From the NCBI GenBank assembly GCA_030220185.1, contig JASPKZ010005709.1:1167501-1231500 (forward strand): a DNA stretch of 64,000 nt, written 5' to 3'. Each line of letters opens with the position of its first letter. Position 1 is the stretch's first letter. Below are positions 31,225-43,334 of the stretch, piece by piece. The notes under the pieces are model-generated. The model saw nothing but the letters and a program-made list of their open reading frames with translations, searched no databases and was not told the DNA's origin. Origin of the DNA: Diploptera punctata (Eukaryota > Arthropoda > Insecta > Blattodea > Blaberidae). The position numbers and the translations under genes are program-made.

Positions 31225-31735
31225 CACTTCAAAGTTTAGGTGATTTGCCTGTTCCGAATTCACAATGATACCTTCCATCTCTTCCTAGGTCTTTCTATAT
31301 CCCTTAATCCTTTTGGTTTATAATGATATGCTATCTTGGGCAATCTGGTTTCTTCCATTCTCTGAACATGTTGTTCCCAGCCAACCCGGTGTTGTTGAAT
31401 GATATCATTTATTGAATCATCATCATCTGCATTCATGGATTAGGTCTGTTGACCCGTTCCGACTTCAGTCCATCTCTTTCTAGGTCTGCCCACATCTCGG
31501 GTGCCTTTAGGTTTGTATTTTGTTATTTGTTTTGGATATCTATCTTCATTCATTCTGTTTATGTGTTGCTTCAATTTTTGTCTATATGTATCTATTTTAT
31601 CAGTTATTGCAAATATTTCAAAGTTCCTGTCTTATTTCTGTGTTCTTGATTCATTTGTTGAATATATTTCTAATTTACTTCTTATTTCTTCATTTCTTAT
31701 GTGGTCCAATTTTGTGCTCATTGTGAATACTTCCA
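31225..31735 (-). mobile_element. Two decayed LINE 3' ends in series
   Basis: 31225-31400 and 31420-31735 both read on the minus strand as the basic C-terminal tail after the reverse transcriptase (rec RPR/TQM..RKRWTEVGTGQ pattern). They start with CTTC/CATCAT tails. Confidence 0.55.
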
Positions 31736-32284
31736 GTAATTATTATGCATTGCAGAGACTCTTGATGTCCCAACTCCTTTCAAAAAACGTTAAACTGAAA
31801 ATATATAAAACTATTATTCTACCAATTATATTATATGGATGCAAAACATGGACTCTTACTTTAAGGGAGGAAAGGAGATTACGAGTATTTGAGAATAAAG
31901 TTCTTAGGAAAATTTTTGGACCAAAGAGAGATGAACAGACAGGTGAATGGAGAATGCTACATAACAGTGAACTAGATGGTTTTTATAGGAAGCCAGATAT
32001 AATAAGAACAGTTAAGTCTTGTAGAATGCGATGGGCAGGACATGTAACACGTATGGGGAATGAAAGAGGTGCATGGAATGTTGTTGTAGGAAAACCAGAG
32101 GGAAAACGCCCAGTTGGTAGACCAAGAATGAGGTGGGAGTATAACATTAACTATGATTTGAGGGAAGTAGATTATACAGGGGATGATTGGAAAACATTAA
32201 TTCAGGATAGGGATGTATAGAGAGCTTATGTCCGTGCGGCCATGAACCTCTGGGTTCGATAGTGCCAGTGAGTTAGTTAGTTAA
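31733..32284 (+). mobile_element. RTE-type LINE (family L1A), open C-terminus
   Basis: In the frame ending 32220: YYALQRLLMSQLLSKNVKLK, IILPIILYGCKTWTLTLREE, FENKVLRKIFGPKRDEQTGE, RMRWAGHVTRMGNERGAWNV, GRPRMRWEYN and the DYTGDDWKTL end. The tail is GTGCCAGTGAG(TTAG)n. It is 5'-truncated at 31733. Confidence 0.85.
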
Positions 32285-32640
32285 TTATTACACCAAAGAG
32301 GTAACCAGCCTCTTGTGGAGTTAATGGTGACAGTGCTGCTGTCTTATGGCTTAAACCATTTAGCCCTACATGAAGGGATGCTCCTTCCACTCTGCCTTGA
32401 GTGTTGGAGTCTTCAACCTTGTTACTCCAAGCATGGGCCCTCCATATTTATGACCCCTGGAGAGAGAGTGTCCTGGCAATTTTAAGCCCCCAGGAACTGG
32501 GCTCCTTGTTGGTCCATGGGTCCTTATTACTGTAGCTATTCGACCACCCCATCATAACTGGTGGAATCCCCCATCTGCCACCCAGGGTGCCCGATAGGGG
32601 AATAATATTGTAATAAAACTAAAAACAATATTTTTTCTAT
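32285..32640 (+). repeat. Repeat of unknown class, shared with 17880-18120
   Basis: GGTAACCAGCCTCTTGTGGA and GTGACAGTGCTGCTGTCTTA resemble the 5' half of the LINE insertion at 17737-18127. It could be a LINE 5' untranslated region. Confidence 0.4.
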
Positions 32641-32884
32641 CGTTGTACGTGCTCTCAATACAACAAAAAAAAAATCTTGAAGTTTTGGATTAACTCGTCC
32701 AGTTCCGCCAAGATTCCTTATGAGCTGGCAGTTCGCCAGTGACAGGAGACCTGAAAGCAAGCAATATATCCCCTCACCTCACTCTAAGCAAACAAACTGA
32801 TTTGCAGGGGGTTTGTAGAGAAAAAAACACACCTCCACATTTGTAAAGGTTGTCTATACAAGATCTCCATGGTAGAAATACATT

Positions 32885-33300
32885 CATCATCATCAACAAC
32901 AAGGATTAAGCCCAATGGCCTGTTCCGATCTCATTATAGGTCGAATTGGTACTTCCATCTCTTCAATGGTCTTCCCAATATTCTTCTCCCTTTTGGTTTA
33001 TAATTATACATTCTTCTTGGTATGCACTGTTCATTCATTTGTAATACGTGCTGGAGATAAGCATTTTGATAATATTTTATTCTTTCACAGAGATTAAATA
33101 TATTAAGTTCTGTTCTTATATCTTCATTTTTCTTTTTATCGGTCCTTTGGTATCCTGCTATTGCTCTCAACATCTTAATTTCAGCAGCCTCTATTTGTTT
33201 ACTATCTGCCTTTGTTAATGTCCAGGTTTCACATCCATAGATAAGAGATGGAACAATAGTTTCTTTTCTAGTCTTATTCAATATAGAAATACATTCCTCA
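32885..33300 (-). mobile_element. RTE-type LINE C-terminal fragment
   Basis: The frame 32934-33281: TIVPSLIYGCETWTLTKADS, AEIKMLRAIAGYQRTDKKKN, DIRTELNIFNLCERIKYYQN and, near the end, GRRILGRPLKRWK. The (CAT)n tail is at 32885. Confidence 0.8.
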
Positions 33301-33689
33301 TTAAAAATATGGAACAGCTATTCCATGCCACTGTGAATATTTGGTTGGAGAACAAGCATTGTGTTAGCCAGGTGATAACATATGTTCCCACTAGAGCCAA
33401 TTGCCAACATGTTTACTCACATGTAAGGGGATTCTATCCCAGCAGTCCACCTATATTAGTGGGCAAGTTGGGGTGAGAAAATGGACAAGTTAGGGTGAGG
33501 TAGTATACCAGATTAGTTTAGTGCTCTTTTGTTTGTTAGTGGTTGTGATATTTTTACTTCACTGTCTGAGCAATGACTAACACATATTTTGCATTGCAAA
33601 TATGCTGATTTTAGGTTAGTTTAAGCTCAACTTCTCACTTCATTTTAAGGTATATCTCAAATTAAAAAAATCAAGATAACATATTTCTT

Positions 33690-33815
33690 AATTAAATAAA
33701 AATAAAACGTAGTTTTATTTGATTTTCATATTTATACTACGTTTTATTTTTATTTAATTAATAGATATGGATTTTCATCAAGTAAACACCAACTCAATTG
33801 ATTATTATAACATAT
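33690..33815. repeat. Minimal foldback with PLE family 2 ends
   Basis: AATAAAAATAAAACGTAGTT is inverted by ACTACGTTTTATTTTTATTT, then TGGATTTTCATCAAGTAAAC. The same end sequences flank the coding PLE pair at 44425-45400 and the element at 58697-59235. It has no hammerhead. Confidence 0.6.
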
Positions 33816-33837
33816 TTCTCTCATGTAATTATTCACA

Positions 33838-34205
33838 TACTTACTTACTTACTCACTGGCACTATCGAACCCGTAGGTTCATGGCCGTCCGGCCATAAGC
33901 TCTCCATATATCCCTATCCTGAGCTAATGCTTTCCAATCATTCCCTCTATAATCTACTTCCCTCAAATCATAGTTAACGTTATTCTCCCACCTGATTCTT
34001 GGTCTACCAACTGGGCGTTTTCCATCTGGTTTTCCTACAAGAAGCTTCCATGCATGTCTTTCATTCCCCATACGTGCCACATGTGCTGCCCATCGCAGTC
34101 TACAAGACTTAACTGCTATTATTATATCTGGCTTCCTATAAAGACCATGTAGTTCACTGTTATGCAGTCTTCTCCATTCACCTGTTTGTTCATCTCTTTT
34201 TGGTA
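33838..34205 (-). mobile_element. RTE-type LINE 3' end (family L1A)
   Basis: The frame 33862-34080 (RMGNERHAWKLLVGKPDGKR, then GRPRIRWENN and VDYRGNDWKALAQDRDIW). The tail (TAAG)n is at 33838. It contains GEWRRLHN upstream. Confidence 0.82.
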
Positions 34206-35510
34206 ATTATTCACATATTGCAACAATAAATTGTGTTTTTCCTTTTTTTATTCAAACTTATCTAGGATGGTAGCTTAGAATCACCAATTATTTTAATAAA
34301 TAATTTCTTTTAAAAACAAATCTTTACTTACTTAATTTTGTTTAATTTTTCAGATGATTTGACTGCAGCCGGCAGTTGAATTCGGTCTGAAGATTTGAAA
34401 AGATAAGTATTTTTGTTTTGACTTGAATTTTTTAAAACTAGTTTGTATCAATTTGACATGTAAGGGTTTGAGATATTTTCCGACTTAACTTTGGGCCAAT
34501 AGGAATGTAATCTGGTCCATTAACTTCCTCGTAAACTTTGTCATCAATATTTCTGGGTTAAACCCAGTCCTCTCTCTGTCAGACGTTTGTCTGTTTGGTC
34601 TTCTTCCACTTCTACATCCTGTTAGTTTATAATTCAGTGATTACCATAGCATTCTCCTTTTTGTGGTTCAGCCAATTTTCTTGGTGGACTTCTATCTGAT
34701 CAACATTTATTTTTTATTTAATCTTAAGAGTTGAAAAAGAGGTTTGAAAAATTCATTTTTTTCAGCCTCCAGTGTTTAAAGGTAAAACTAGATGTAAGAG
34801 TGTATTTTGTCATTTACTAATTTTGTCTTGCTTTTCAGCTCACATGCAATTGGTTTTTTTTGGAATTAAATGTTGTCTCTTCGAAATGCTTTATTTTGAA
34901 GAGATTAAAAATGAATAAAATATAAAGAAAAGTAATATTTTGCTAATGGGATGGTAGAACTTTCAGTTTGTCATAAAAATGGTTGAAGATGCAAGTTTTT
35001 GCAGCGCGTAGAATAACAAATGTAGATATTAACACTTAAAATTTGTATCTTCAACGTTGATTTCAAAATTTTAAATCATTCCATTGGTGACTTCATCCAA
35101 AAACTCAAAAAGCTTATTTTCCCTCTTAAAATGTACTTTATTGAAGTGTAGCCACAGCTGGGGATCTACCATACAGGAAGATACTTACTTTGGTCTGTCG
35201 TTGCTTGATTCTGAGTTTCACTCAGAACTAGGAACTACAAGGCTGTGAGCATCTTTCTCAATGATATTATCCATTTTCCAATTCAACTCTCTGTGAATTT
35301 TGTTTTCAGTTTAACCATATCCTAAAGATGGATTTTCTAAAACATTAATTTCCATATAAAATATGTAGTTAACTGATGCTTTTTTCAGTGAAACCCCATA
35401 AGGGCTTTTTACAGTTGAAGCTCAAGCTCTTAGAAGCTCTCCCATAAAGTCTTCTGAACACTCACTACTTACAGGAGACTTGGGGATTAAAGAGAGAGCA
35501 ATTTGTGCTT
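34206..35510. other. No recognised gene
   Basis: Mostly AT-rich. 34555-34720 is a decayed minus-strand LINE 3' piece (ELTGCRSGRRPNRQT-like). The rest shows nothing. Confidence 0.5.
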
Positions 35511-35511
35511 G

Positions 35512-35590
35512 CTCCAGAAGGTAGCTCAATGGTAGAGCACTAGTGAGTAGAACTGGAGATTTTGGGTTGAAATCCCAGTTCACATGCAAA
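35512..35590 (+). pseudogene. Decayed tRNA-like sequence
   Basis: A-box GGTAGCTCAATGGTAGAGCA and B-box GGGTTGAAATCCC with correct spacing, but the anticodon arm does not pair well. It is likely a SINE head. Confidence 0.5.
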
Positions 35591-36149
35591 ATTTTCTTTC
35601 TAGTTACAATAATTTTGGCCTGTAGAAGGCTTATTTGAAAACATTAATTTCCAAACATGTTTTTAAATTTTGTATTTTTAGCTGTGAATTTACTGAGAAG
35701 AGGAAAAGTAAGCTAAATTATTGAAATATAAGACCTTAACATACCAGATTATCAACAAATCCTCCATGAAAATTCCCTATTTTATTCTAAAAGAGTGGAG
35801 GATCATAAGCAATGTTTTATTTAGAATCAAACCCACGTTCTAAACAGCTTTACGATGATATGTCATGGATTTATATTAGCTACTTAATGACAAGTAGCAA
35901 TTAAGAGAACTAAAACTAAGGTTGAAAGACTGCATCACACTAACCATGTGACTCAATATACTGTCTTCTGTTAGCCAATGACAGCAATTATTTCAGTTAA
36001 TTTTGGATCTTTGGAGTTAGCTTCTTTATTTGAGAAGTATCAAAATTCAAAATTTAACATAGCTATGTACTTCTACTTAGCATTGTGCTATGAAGTATTT
36101 TATAATATACTTTTTCCAAAATGACAATATTTCATAAGTGAGAAATTTT

Positions 36150-36810
36150 CACTTATGAGGGTAGGTACTTTAATAGTGGCAACACTGCTGTAGAGATGTC
36201 ATGTAATGGAAACTAATGATGTCATCGATTGCATACACCAGTTACTACCTACCTTATTTCAGAAGATATAAACTCTCCTTTCCCACATCACACACATGTG
36301 AAGTGGCAAAAAGAACAGAGCATCGTGTTAGCTGGTCTAATGAAGTGTTGTCACAATGTTTTCAAACAGGAAAAAAAGAGTTGGATAAGGATTCAATGTG
36401 CCACAATTCATACAGCACGGCAGTGTCATCAAGGTCTTCAGGAGGCTTGCGGGGAATCTGGATTGCCTTACAGAACAGTGGCATGGTATGTTCCTTTTAC
36501 CCACTGTGCCACTGTTCTATAAGGCAATGTAGATTCCCTGTAAACCTCTTGAAGACCTTGATGACACTGCCATGATGTATGGTCTCCAGCATATTTAATC
36601 TTCATCCAACTCTGTTGTTCCTGTTTTGAAAATATTATGACAACACTACATTAGATCATCAGCTATCACGAGATTCAATTCATCTTGCCAGTTCACATGC
36701 ACATGATATGGGGATGGATACTTTAAATATTCTGGGGGTAAGGTGCTATGTAACTAACCTATGCTAACATTTCTACAGCAGTGTTGCCACTATTAAAGCT
36801 ACAGTTAATT
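36150..36810. mobile_element. Foldback transposon, long imperfect inverted arms
   Basis: The left end GTACTTTAATAGTGGCAACA..CTGTAGA is inverted by TCTACAGCAGTGTTGCCACT near 36775. The arms meet in a long hairpin around 36490 (ACAGAACAGTGGCA / TGCCACTGTTCTATAAGGCA). An open frame across 36216-36575 is a shadow of the repeat. Confidence 0.7.
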
Positions 36811-36859
36811 AATACCTAATTCAATTTGTAGATTTATTAAGTTATGTTGGTAGGAAATA

Positions 36860-37075
36860 ACACTATGGGGTTTATTTTAATTTTGTTGAGTTGTTTCTTG
36901 ACTCACCTCATACTTCTTAACTCCCTTGCAGACTCGAGTTTGTTCACTGCATTTGTAACATTCTCTAGCATTCTCTAGCATTGAGAATGTCACAAATGCA
37001 GTGAAGAAACTCGAGTATGCAAGGGAGTTAAGAAGTATGAGGTGAGTCAAGAAACAACTCAACAAAATTATAGAT
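36860..37075. mobile_element. Short PLE-type foldback
   Basis: GACTCACCTCATACTTCTTA is inverted by TAAGAAGTATGAGGTGAGTC. The left outer end AGGAAATAACACTATGGGGT is present. The hammerhead is deleted down to GAAACUCGAGUA. Confidence 0.65.
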
Positions 37076-37539
37076 TTCTGTTCTGGTCAACTTATTAATG
37101 AAGATGTTATTTTTTAACTAGTTAAATAATACACTAGATAATTTCTTCATTTGATGTGAATTGATCATGTTGAAATATCTAGAGTAAGAAACTGATCATA
37201 TAACATACACTAGCAAATATATTTATATTTGTTAGATGGTGAAGCAGGGGTTGATAATCTAGTAGTTAAGGTCGAGAACATATTTAGTGCTGCTAATTTT
37301 TGCAGGTGCGGTTACACTATATGCTGCCACACCTGCTGCATCGCTGACATCATATTAAAAGTGAAAAGAACACAAGCAGGGATTACACAAGTGGCTTCGA
37401 GGGACGGTAAAAGGTAGGAAGAAGAAGAAGATTTTACACTGAACTGGTACTTTAACCTGAACATAGGCAGAATGTTATCAGTCCTCCCGATTGCAGCGAA
37501 ATTAGATATTAAGTTTCTTTTTCAGGTTAAAGTCCTGTA

Positions 37540-37705
37540 CCGTAGCCGAGTCGTTAAGGCAAGATGCCTTGGCACAGAGCTACGGTACTTGTGCTGGTAT
37601 AAATCCCCATGGGTGAGGATATTTTCTCATGGAATTTCAGCCAGTATGGACCGGTGCCCACCCAGCATCATGAGGAATTTGGGTAGCTACAATAAGTAGC
37701 GACTC
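37540..37705 (+). mobile_element. SINE (family S1), partial
   Basis: tRNA-like head TACCGTAGCCGAGTCGTTAA..GGCAAGATGCCTTGGCA, then CATGGAATTTCAGCCAGTAT and GGGTAGCTACAATAAGTAG. 3' truncated relative to 43482-43831. Confidence 0.8.
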
Positions 37706-37764
37706 CAGGTTGAGATAACCTATTTCAACAGAACTAGATTTTAAGTTTCTCTTTCAGGTTAATG

Positions 37765-37945
37765 CCCCGTGCCATAGCTGAGTGGTTGAGGCAAGATGCC
37801 TTGGCACAGAGCTTCGGTACTTGCACTGGTTCAAGTACCTATGAGTGAACAAATTTTCTCATGGAATTTTGACCAGTATGGACCGGTGCCCACCCAGCAT
37901 CGTGAGGAATATGGGTAGCTACAATAAGTAGCGAATTCAGTCAAA
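37765..37945 (+). mobile_element. SINE (family S1), partial
   Basis: Same head (GTGCCATAGCTGAGTGGTTG) and body as the neighbouring copy, again ending soon after ACAATAAGTAGCGA. Both copies are followed by CAGTCAAACTAGATTTTAAG-like sequence, so the pair looks like a duplicated segment of about 210 bp. Confidence 0.8.
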
Positions 37946-37989
37946 CTAGATTTTAAGTTTCTTTTACAGGTTAATACTGGTAAACATTT

Positions 37990-38080
37990 GTGTGGATAAT
38001 TGTATCCACAATTGGAACAGTGTAGGGAGAGCTTATATCTGCACGGCCATGAACCTATGGTTCGATAGTGCCAGTGAGCT
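37990..38080 (+). mobile_element. LINE 3' tail (family L1A) abutting the satellite
   Basis: GGAGAGCTTATATCTGCACG and GGTTCGATAGTGCCAGTGAG are the last bases of the family. The sequence then goes straight into satellite units. Confidence 0.75.
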
Positions 38081-40765
38081 AGTTGTAAGTCTACAAGAGT
38101 GAGGTCTGCCTGACCTGTAGGTTAGTTGTAAGTCTACAAGATTGAGGTCTGCCTGACCTATAGGTTAGTTGTAAGTCTACAAGTTTGAGGTCTGCCTGAC
38201 CTGTAGGTTAGTGTAATTCTACAAGATTGAGGTTTGCCTGACCTGTAGGTTAGTTGTAAGTCTACATATTGAGGTCTGCCTGACCTGTAGGTTAGTTGTA
38301 AGTCTACAAGATTGAGGTCTGCCTGACCTGTAGGTTAGTTGTAAGTCTACAAGATCGAGGTCTACCTGACCTGTAGGTTAGCTGTAAGTCTACAGGATCG
38401 ATGTCTGCCTGACCTGTAGGTTAGCTGTAAGTCTACAAGATCGAGGTCTACCTGACCTGTAGGTTAGCTGTAAGTCTACAGGATCAATGTCTGACTGACC
38501 TGTACGTTAGCTGTAAGTCTACAAGATCGAGGTCTACCTGACCTGTAGGTTAGCTGTAAGTCTACAAGATCGAGGTCTGCCTGACCTGTAGGTTAGCTGT
38601 AAGTCTACAAGATGGATGTCTGCCTGACCTGTAGGTTAGTTGTAAGTCTACAAGATCGAGGTCTACCTGACCTGTAGGTTAGCTGTAAGTCTACAAGATC
38701 GAGGTCTGCCTGACCTGTAGGTTAGCTGTAAGTCTACAAGATCGAGGTCTACCTGACCTGTAGGTTAGCTGTAAGTCTACAAGATCGAGGTCTGCCTGAC
38801 CTGTAGGTTAGTTGTAAGTCTACAAGATCGAGGTCTACCTGACCTGTAGGTTAGCTGTAAGTCTACAAGATCGAGGTCTGCCTGACCTGTAGGTTAGCTG
38901 TAAGTCTACAAGATCGAGGTCTGCCTGACCTGTAGGTTAGCTGTAAGTCTACAAGATCGAGGTCTGCCTGACCTGTAGGTTAGCTGTAAGTCTACAAGAT
39001 CGAGGTCTGCCTGACCTGTAGGTTAGCTGTAAGTCTACAAGATCGAGGTCTGCCTGACCTGTAGGTTAGCTGTAAGTCTACAAGATCGAGGTCTGCCTGA
39101 CCTGTAGGTTAGCTGTAAGTCTACAAGATCGAGGTCTGCCTGACCTGTAGGTTAGTTGTAAGTCTACAAGATCGAGGTCTGCCTGACCTGTAGGTTAGTT
39201 GTAAGTCTACAAGATCGAGGTCTGCCTGACCTGTAGGTTAGCTGTAAGTCTACAAGATCGAGGTCTACCTGACCTGTAGGTTAGCTGTAAGTCTACAAGA
39301 TCGAGGTCTGCCTGACCTGTAGGTTAGCTGTAAGTCTACAAGATCGAGGTCTACCTGACCTGTAGGTTAGCTGTAAGTCTACAAGATCGAGGTCTGCCTG
39401 ACCTGTAGGTTAGCTGTAAGTCTACAAGATCGAGGTCTGCCTGACCTGTAGGTTAGCTGTAAGTCTACAAGATCGAGGTCTGCCTGACCTGTAGGTTAGC
39501 TGTAAGTCTACAAGATCGAGGTCTGCCTGACCTGTAGGTTAGCTGTAAGTCTCCCAGATCGAGGTCCTGCCTGACCTGTAGGTTAGCTGTAAGTCTACAA
39601 GATCGAGGTCTGCCTGACCTGTAGGTTAGTTGTAAGTCTACAAGATCGAGGTCTGCCTGACCTGTAGGTTAGTCTGTAAGTCTGCCTGACCTGTAGGTTA
39701 GTTGTAAGTCTGCAAGATCGAGGTCTGCCTGACCTGTAGGTTAGTTGTAAGTCTACAAGATCGAGGTCTACCTGACCTGTAGGTTAGCTGTAAAGTCTAC
39801 AAGATCGAGGTCTGCCTGACCTGTAGTTAGCTGTAGTCTACAAGATCGAGGTCTACCTGACCTGTAGGTTAGCTGTAAGTCTACAAGATCGAGGTCTGCC
39901 TGACCTGTAGGTTAGCTGTAAGTCTACAAGATCGAGGTCTGCCTGACCTGTAGGTTAGGTATAAGTCTACATGATCGAGGTCTGCCTGACCTGTAGGTTA
40001 GTTGTAAGTCTACAAGATCGAGGTCTGCCTGACCTGTAGGTTAGCTGTAAGTCTACAAGATCGAGGTCTGCCTGACCTGTAGGTTAGTTGTAAGTCTACA
40101 AGATCGAGGTCTGCCTGACCTGTAGGTTAGCTGTAAGTCTACAAGATCGAGGTCTGCCTGACCTGTAGGTTATGCTGTAAGTCTACAAGATCGAGGTCCT
40201 GCCTGACCTGTAGGTTGCTGTAAGTCTACAAGATCGAGGTCTGCCTGACCTGTAGGTTAGCTGTAAGTCTACAAGATCGAGGTCTGCCTGACCTGTAGGT
40301 TAGTTGTAAGTCTACAAGATCGAGGTCTGCCTGACCTGTAGGTTAGTTGTAAGTCTACAAGATCGAGGTCTGCCTGACCTGTAGGTTAGCTGTAAGTCTA
40401 CAAGATCGAGGTCTGCCTGACCTGTAGGTTAGCTGTAAGTCTACAAGATCGAGGTCTACCTGACCTGTAGGTTAGCTGTAAGTCTACAAGATCGATGTCT
40501 GCCTGACCTGTAGGTTAGCTGTAAGTCTACAGATCGAGGTCTGCCTGACCTGTAGGTTAGCTGTAAGTCTACAAGATCGAGGTCTACCTGACCTGTAGGT
40601 TAGCTGTAAGTCTACAGGATCGATGTCTGCCTGACCTGTAGGTTAGCTGTAAGTCTACAAGATCGAGGTCTACCTGACCTGTAGGTTAGCTGTAAGTCTA
40701 CAGGATCGAGGTCTACCTGACCTGTAGGTTAGTCTACAAGATTATGAGGTCTTCCTGACCTGTCA
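38081..40765. repeat. 43-bp satellite, about 62 units
   Basis: The consensus unit starts GTTAGCTGTAAGTCTACAAG and continues ATCGAGGTCTGCCTGACCTG then TAG. Periodicity is exactly 43 bp. Variation: GTTAGTTG versus GTTAGCTG; GTCTGCC versus GTCTACC. A few units have small indels (39550, 39665-39710, 39790-39835, 40190-40220). Homogeneous central units and diverged edges fit unequal exchange. Confidence 0.97.
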
Positions 40766-40769
40766 TTTC

Positions 40770-41640
40770 TCCTGGACTTAGTAATTAAGTTTTAAGTTTT
40801 CCTCGCCAACATTCTGCCTTGTTCAGGTTACAATGATTTAAATTTAAAAGAAAACTGATGCTCTGAGTTGTTTTACATTTTTCATTGCATTCAGTTTTAA
40901 TTTCGACATTTTTATTTTATTTTTGTTGAATCATTATTTTGCATTACTATGCAGATAGTAAACCAGGCCAGTGTGGCCACTTCAGATTTCACAAGTAGTT
41001 AGTCAAGTTCCCAGTAGATGCAGCTAGGGTCTGAGGTGGCCAAATAACACCAGTCCTAATATAAGCGCTGTTGTCACAGTCCTCATATCAGGATTGTTGC
41101 TGAAGTAGACGGCATTATATTCTCACAAGTGTTTATTGTACATGTGTGTCTATGTGCGTGGACATACACACACATATACACTATTGTTTTGTGTCTAATC
41201 AATTTTTGTGTGTTTCAGGTTTAATCATTTTTTTTGTTTGTTTCAGGTTAAATTTATATTTTTTCTGTGTTTATTGTGTAATCATTTCTTGTGTGTTTCT
41301 GAGGTTTAAATTTTATTGCTTGTGTTTCTTATCTAATCTTAATGTAGTGTTGTTTTTTGAGGTTCATAACTATAATGCTTTTAGTTCCGTAGACACTGTA
41401 GTTTTCTCTATTAGGTGTAGCGTTGTTCAGTAGTTAGATTATTTCAGTGTATATATATGTCTAATAAATATTTCTATTGCAGGTTTAGAGAAACATTATA
41501 GGGGTTGGAATCAAAGCAGATTAAATTGCTTTTCCAACCCCTATCGACGCTGCAAATAGCAGCTGATAGAGATATATTTTGTGTGTTATATTGTTTTTAC
41601 CCTTTGCCCTTACCCATCGCTAATGAGTTCTTTTTTTTAT
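40770..41640. other. No recognised gene
   Basis: AT-rich. A short hairpin AGGGGTTGGAA / TTCCAACCCCT lies at 41505-41550. Confidence 0.5.
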
Positions 41641-41885
41641 AAATATGACGCCTGGATCCACATTCATTCGTCCAGTACCTCATTAGCACCTTCAGTGCAG
41701 TAGGGAGGGAAAAGCGAGGAAGGGTTGGAGAGGTGTCATAGAAATTTTTTTTTGTTTTAACGGAAGTATTCATGTCATCTGGATCCACGTTCTTTCGGCC
41801 AGTACCTACCTCATTGGCACCTTCAGTGCAGTAGGGAGGGAAAAGCGAGGAAGAGTTGGACAGATTGTAATGGAATTTCATACTT
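41640..41885. repeat. Two-copy tandem duplication, about 128 bp
   Basis: CTGGATCCACATTCATTCGT..AGTACCTCATTAGCACC and CACCTTCAGTGCAGTAGGGA..GCGAGGAAGGGTTGGA occur at 41650-41740 and again at 41778-41860 with few differences. 41890-42590 holds two tRNA-like scraps (42090-42125, 42368-42430) and nothing else recognised. Confidence 0.85.
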
Positions 41886-42589
41886 CGGGCATGAAATTAT
41901 ATTTCGGCATTTTTTAATTTCATGTCCCCCCTCCATACCCTGTGCCTCATCGTGGCGAGGGGGTGAAACGAACAATGTCACAAAGTCTTTAAAACAACTC
42001 TTATGTTTTACGTGGCCAGTATCTCATTTTAACTGCTGTGAAAATCCTCTAACTAAAAAGTGCAGATAAACAGTCATATAATTTCAAGTCATTACAGTTG
42101 GGGTTCGATTCCCGGTTCAGGCAAATTTTTCTCTTTACCATTGATTTACAATAATTTAATTGTGTTCATTAATTTACTTATTTCTATCATAGTAATAGCT
42201 TTAGCTTCTCAATATTAATTTAATAAATAATGCTATAGCTGTGTGGAGTCCCTTCATGTCTTCTTCAGGTAGAAGCCATTCATTGTGTATTTGTGAATGA
42301 TGATTCATTGCAATTGAATGTGGGACCAGTAGAGTAAGGTAAAGGAAGGATTTCTGCTGGATGGGAATGAAGCCTGAATTAGCTCAGTGGACAGAGCATT
42401 AACACGGAAAGCATTACAATCTGCGTTCCTACCTCCCCACATGGGATTAAGATTCCCTCTTGTGGGATTCAATTAGCATACATTTGTTATGTGTTATGTT
42501 TATTTCCCTGTGAATATCAATGAGTGACAAATAGTTGCAACGTCACCTCAAAGAGAGATCTAGTAAGCAACTAAATAATTAAAATTAAA

Positions 42590-43295
42590 AAATTAAATTA
42601 TTTTCACCTCACCTCATATCTTGTCTTCTATTTAGATCGATTTCAAAATCTAGACTGCTTCATCATCAGTAATTTTATGATCATTACTCCATCTGTTGGT
42701 GGATTGATGAACCTCTGAATCAAATTAACTTCCCTGGGAATTTCAAACTTCAATTAGTTTTCTTTCAAGAAGCTGTTGTGAAGTTCCATCTACAAACAAC
42801 ACGACATTCTTGCCAAACATCTGTCTCACTTTGGAATACTTCAAGCGCCCACCTTCAAGTTTTGTAATCTGTATGAAGATATGGACACTTAATGCGCTGC
42901 CTGGCTCTTCGCAGTACTTCTGAGACCGGAAAAATTGCGAAGCCAGATCCATGATGATGAATCAGATGAACAAATATTTCTGTTAATGTTTAAATACCAT
43001 TAGATAAATAAATACATTTTTTCTTTCTTTCTCCTTCTCTTTTTAAATGCAGATTTTTTTCCCAAAACCTTGAAGAAGAAAAAAAAAATTAATTTTGAAA
43101 TTCTCGGGGAAGCTGATTTGATTCGGAGATTCAACGGTCCACCAACAGATGGAGTAAGCAGCAGGCTCCTGTACAACAGAACATCGGTCATGAAATGACT
43201 TATGATGAAACAGCGTAGGTTTTGAAACTGATCAAATTATAAGACAGGATATGAGGTGAGGTGAAAACAATTTTATTTTAAATTAAACCTCATAG
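42590..43295. mobile_element. PLE foldback
   Basis: The minus arm has the hammerhead at 42631-42674. The plus arm (43030-43290) keeps the FEIxGEADLIRRFNGPPTDG segment, and a hammerhead mutated in the core (CUUAUGAUGA). Ends: TTCACCTCACCTCATATCTT and AGGATATGAGGTGAGGTGAA, then AAATTAAACCTCATAGTGAT. Confidence 0.75.
42631..42674 (-). ncRNA. Hammerhead-ribozyme motif (PLE)
   Basis: Core CUGAUGA (42669-42663), U, weak stem II GAAG/UUUU, GAAA, stem III AU-CG-AU, C17 at 42635. Stem I UAA pairs with UUA. Stem II is the weakest of the set. Confidence 0.5.
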
Positions 43296-43334
43296 TGATA
43301 CAACAAAATAATACTCTGATGGGAAGACAGATCC

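Noticed and set aside
31501..31735. N-terminal extension (membrane-like stretch) of the LINE frame at 31733-32220
   Set aside because: It is the antisense of an older LINE tail that happens to be open; the LINE begins at about 31733.
36216..36575. 119- and 97-codon open frames
   Set aside because: They cover the arms of a foldback in two frames, have no recognisable domain and are shadows of the inverted repeat.
38081..40765. Regular repeats could suggest a CRISPR array
   Set aside because: Units are contiguous 43-bp copies with no unique spacers and lie in an animal genome; this is a satellite.
41146..41433. 95-codon hydrophobic frame
   Set aside because: It derives from T-rich low-complexity sequence; no signal of a real gene.
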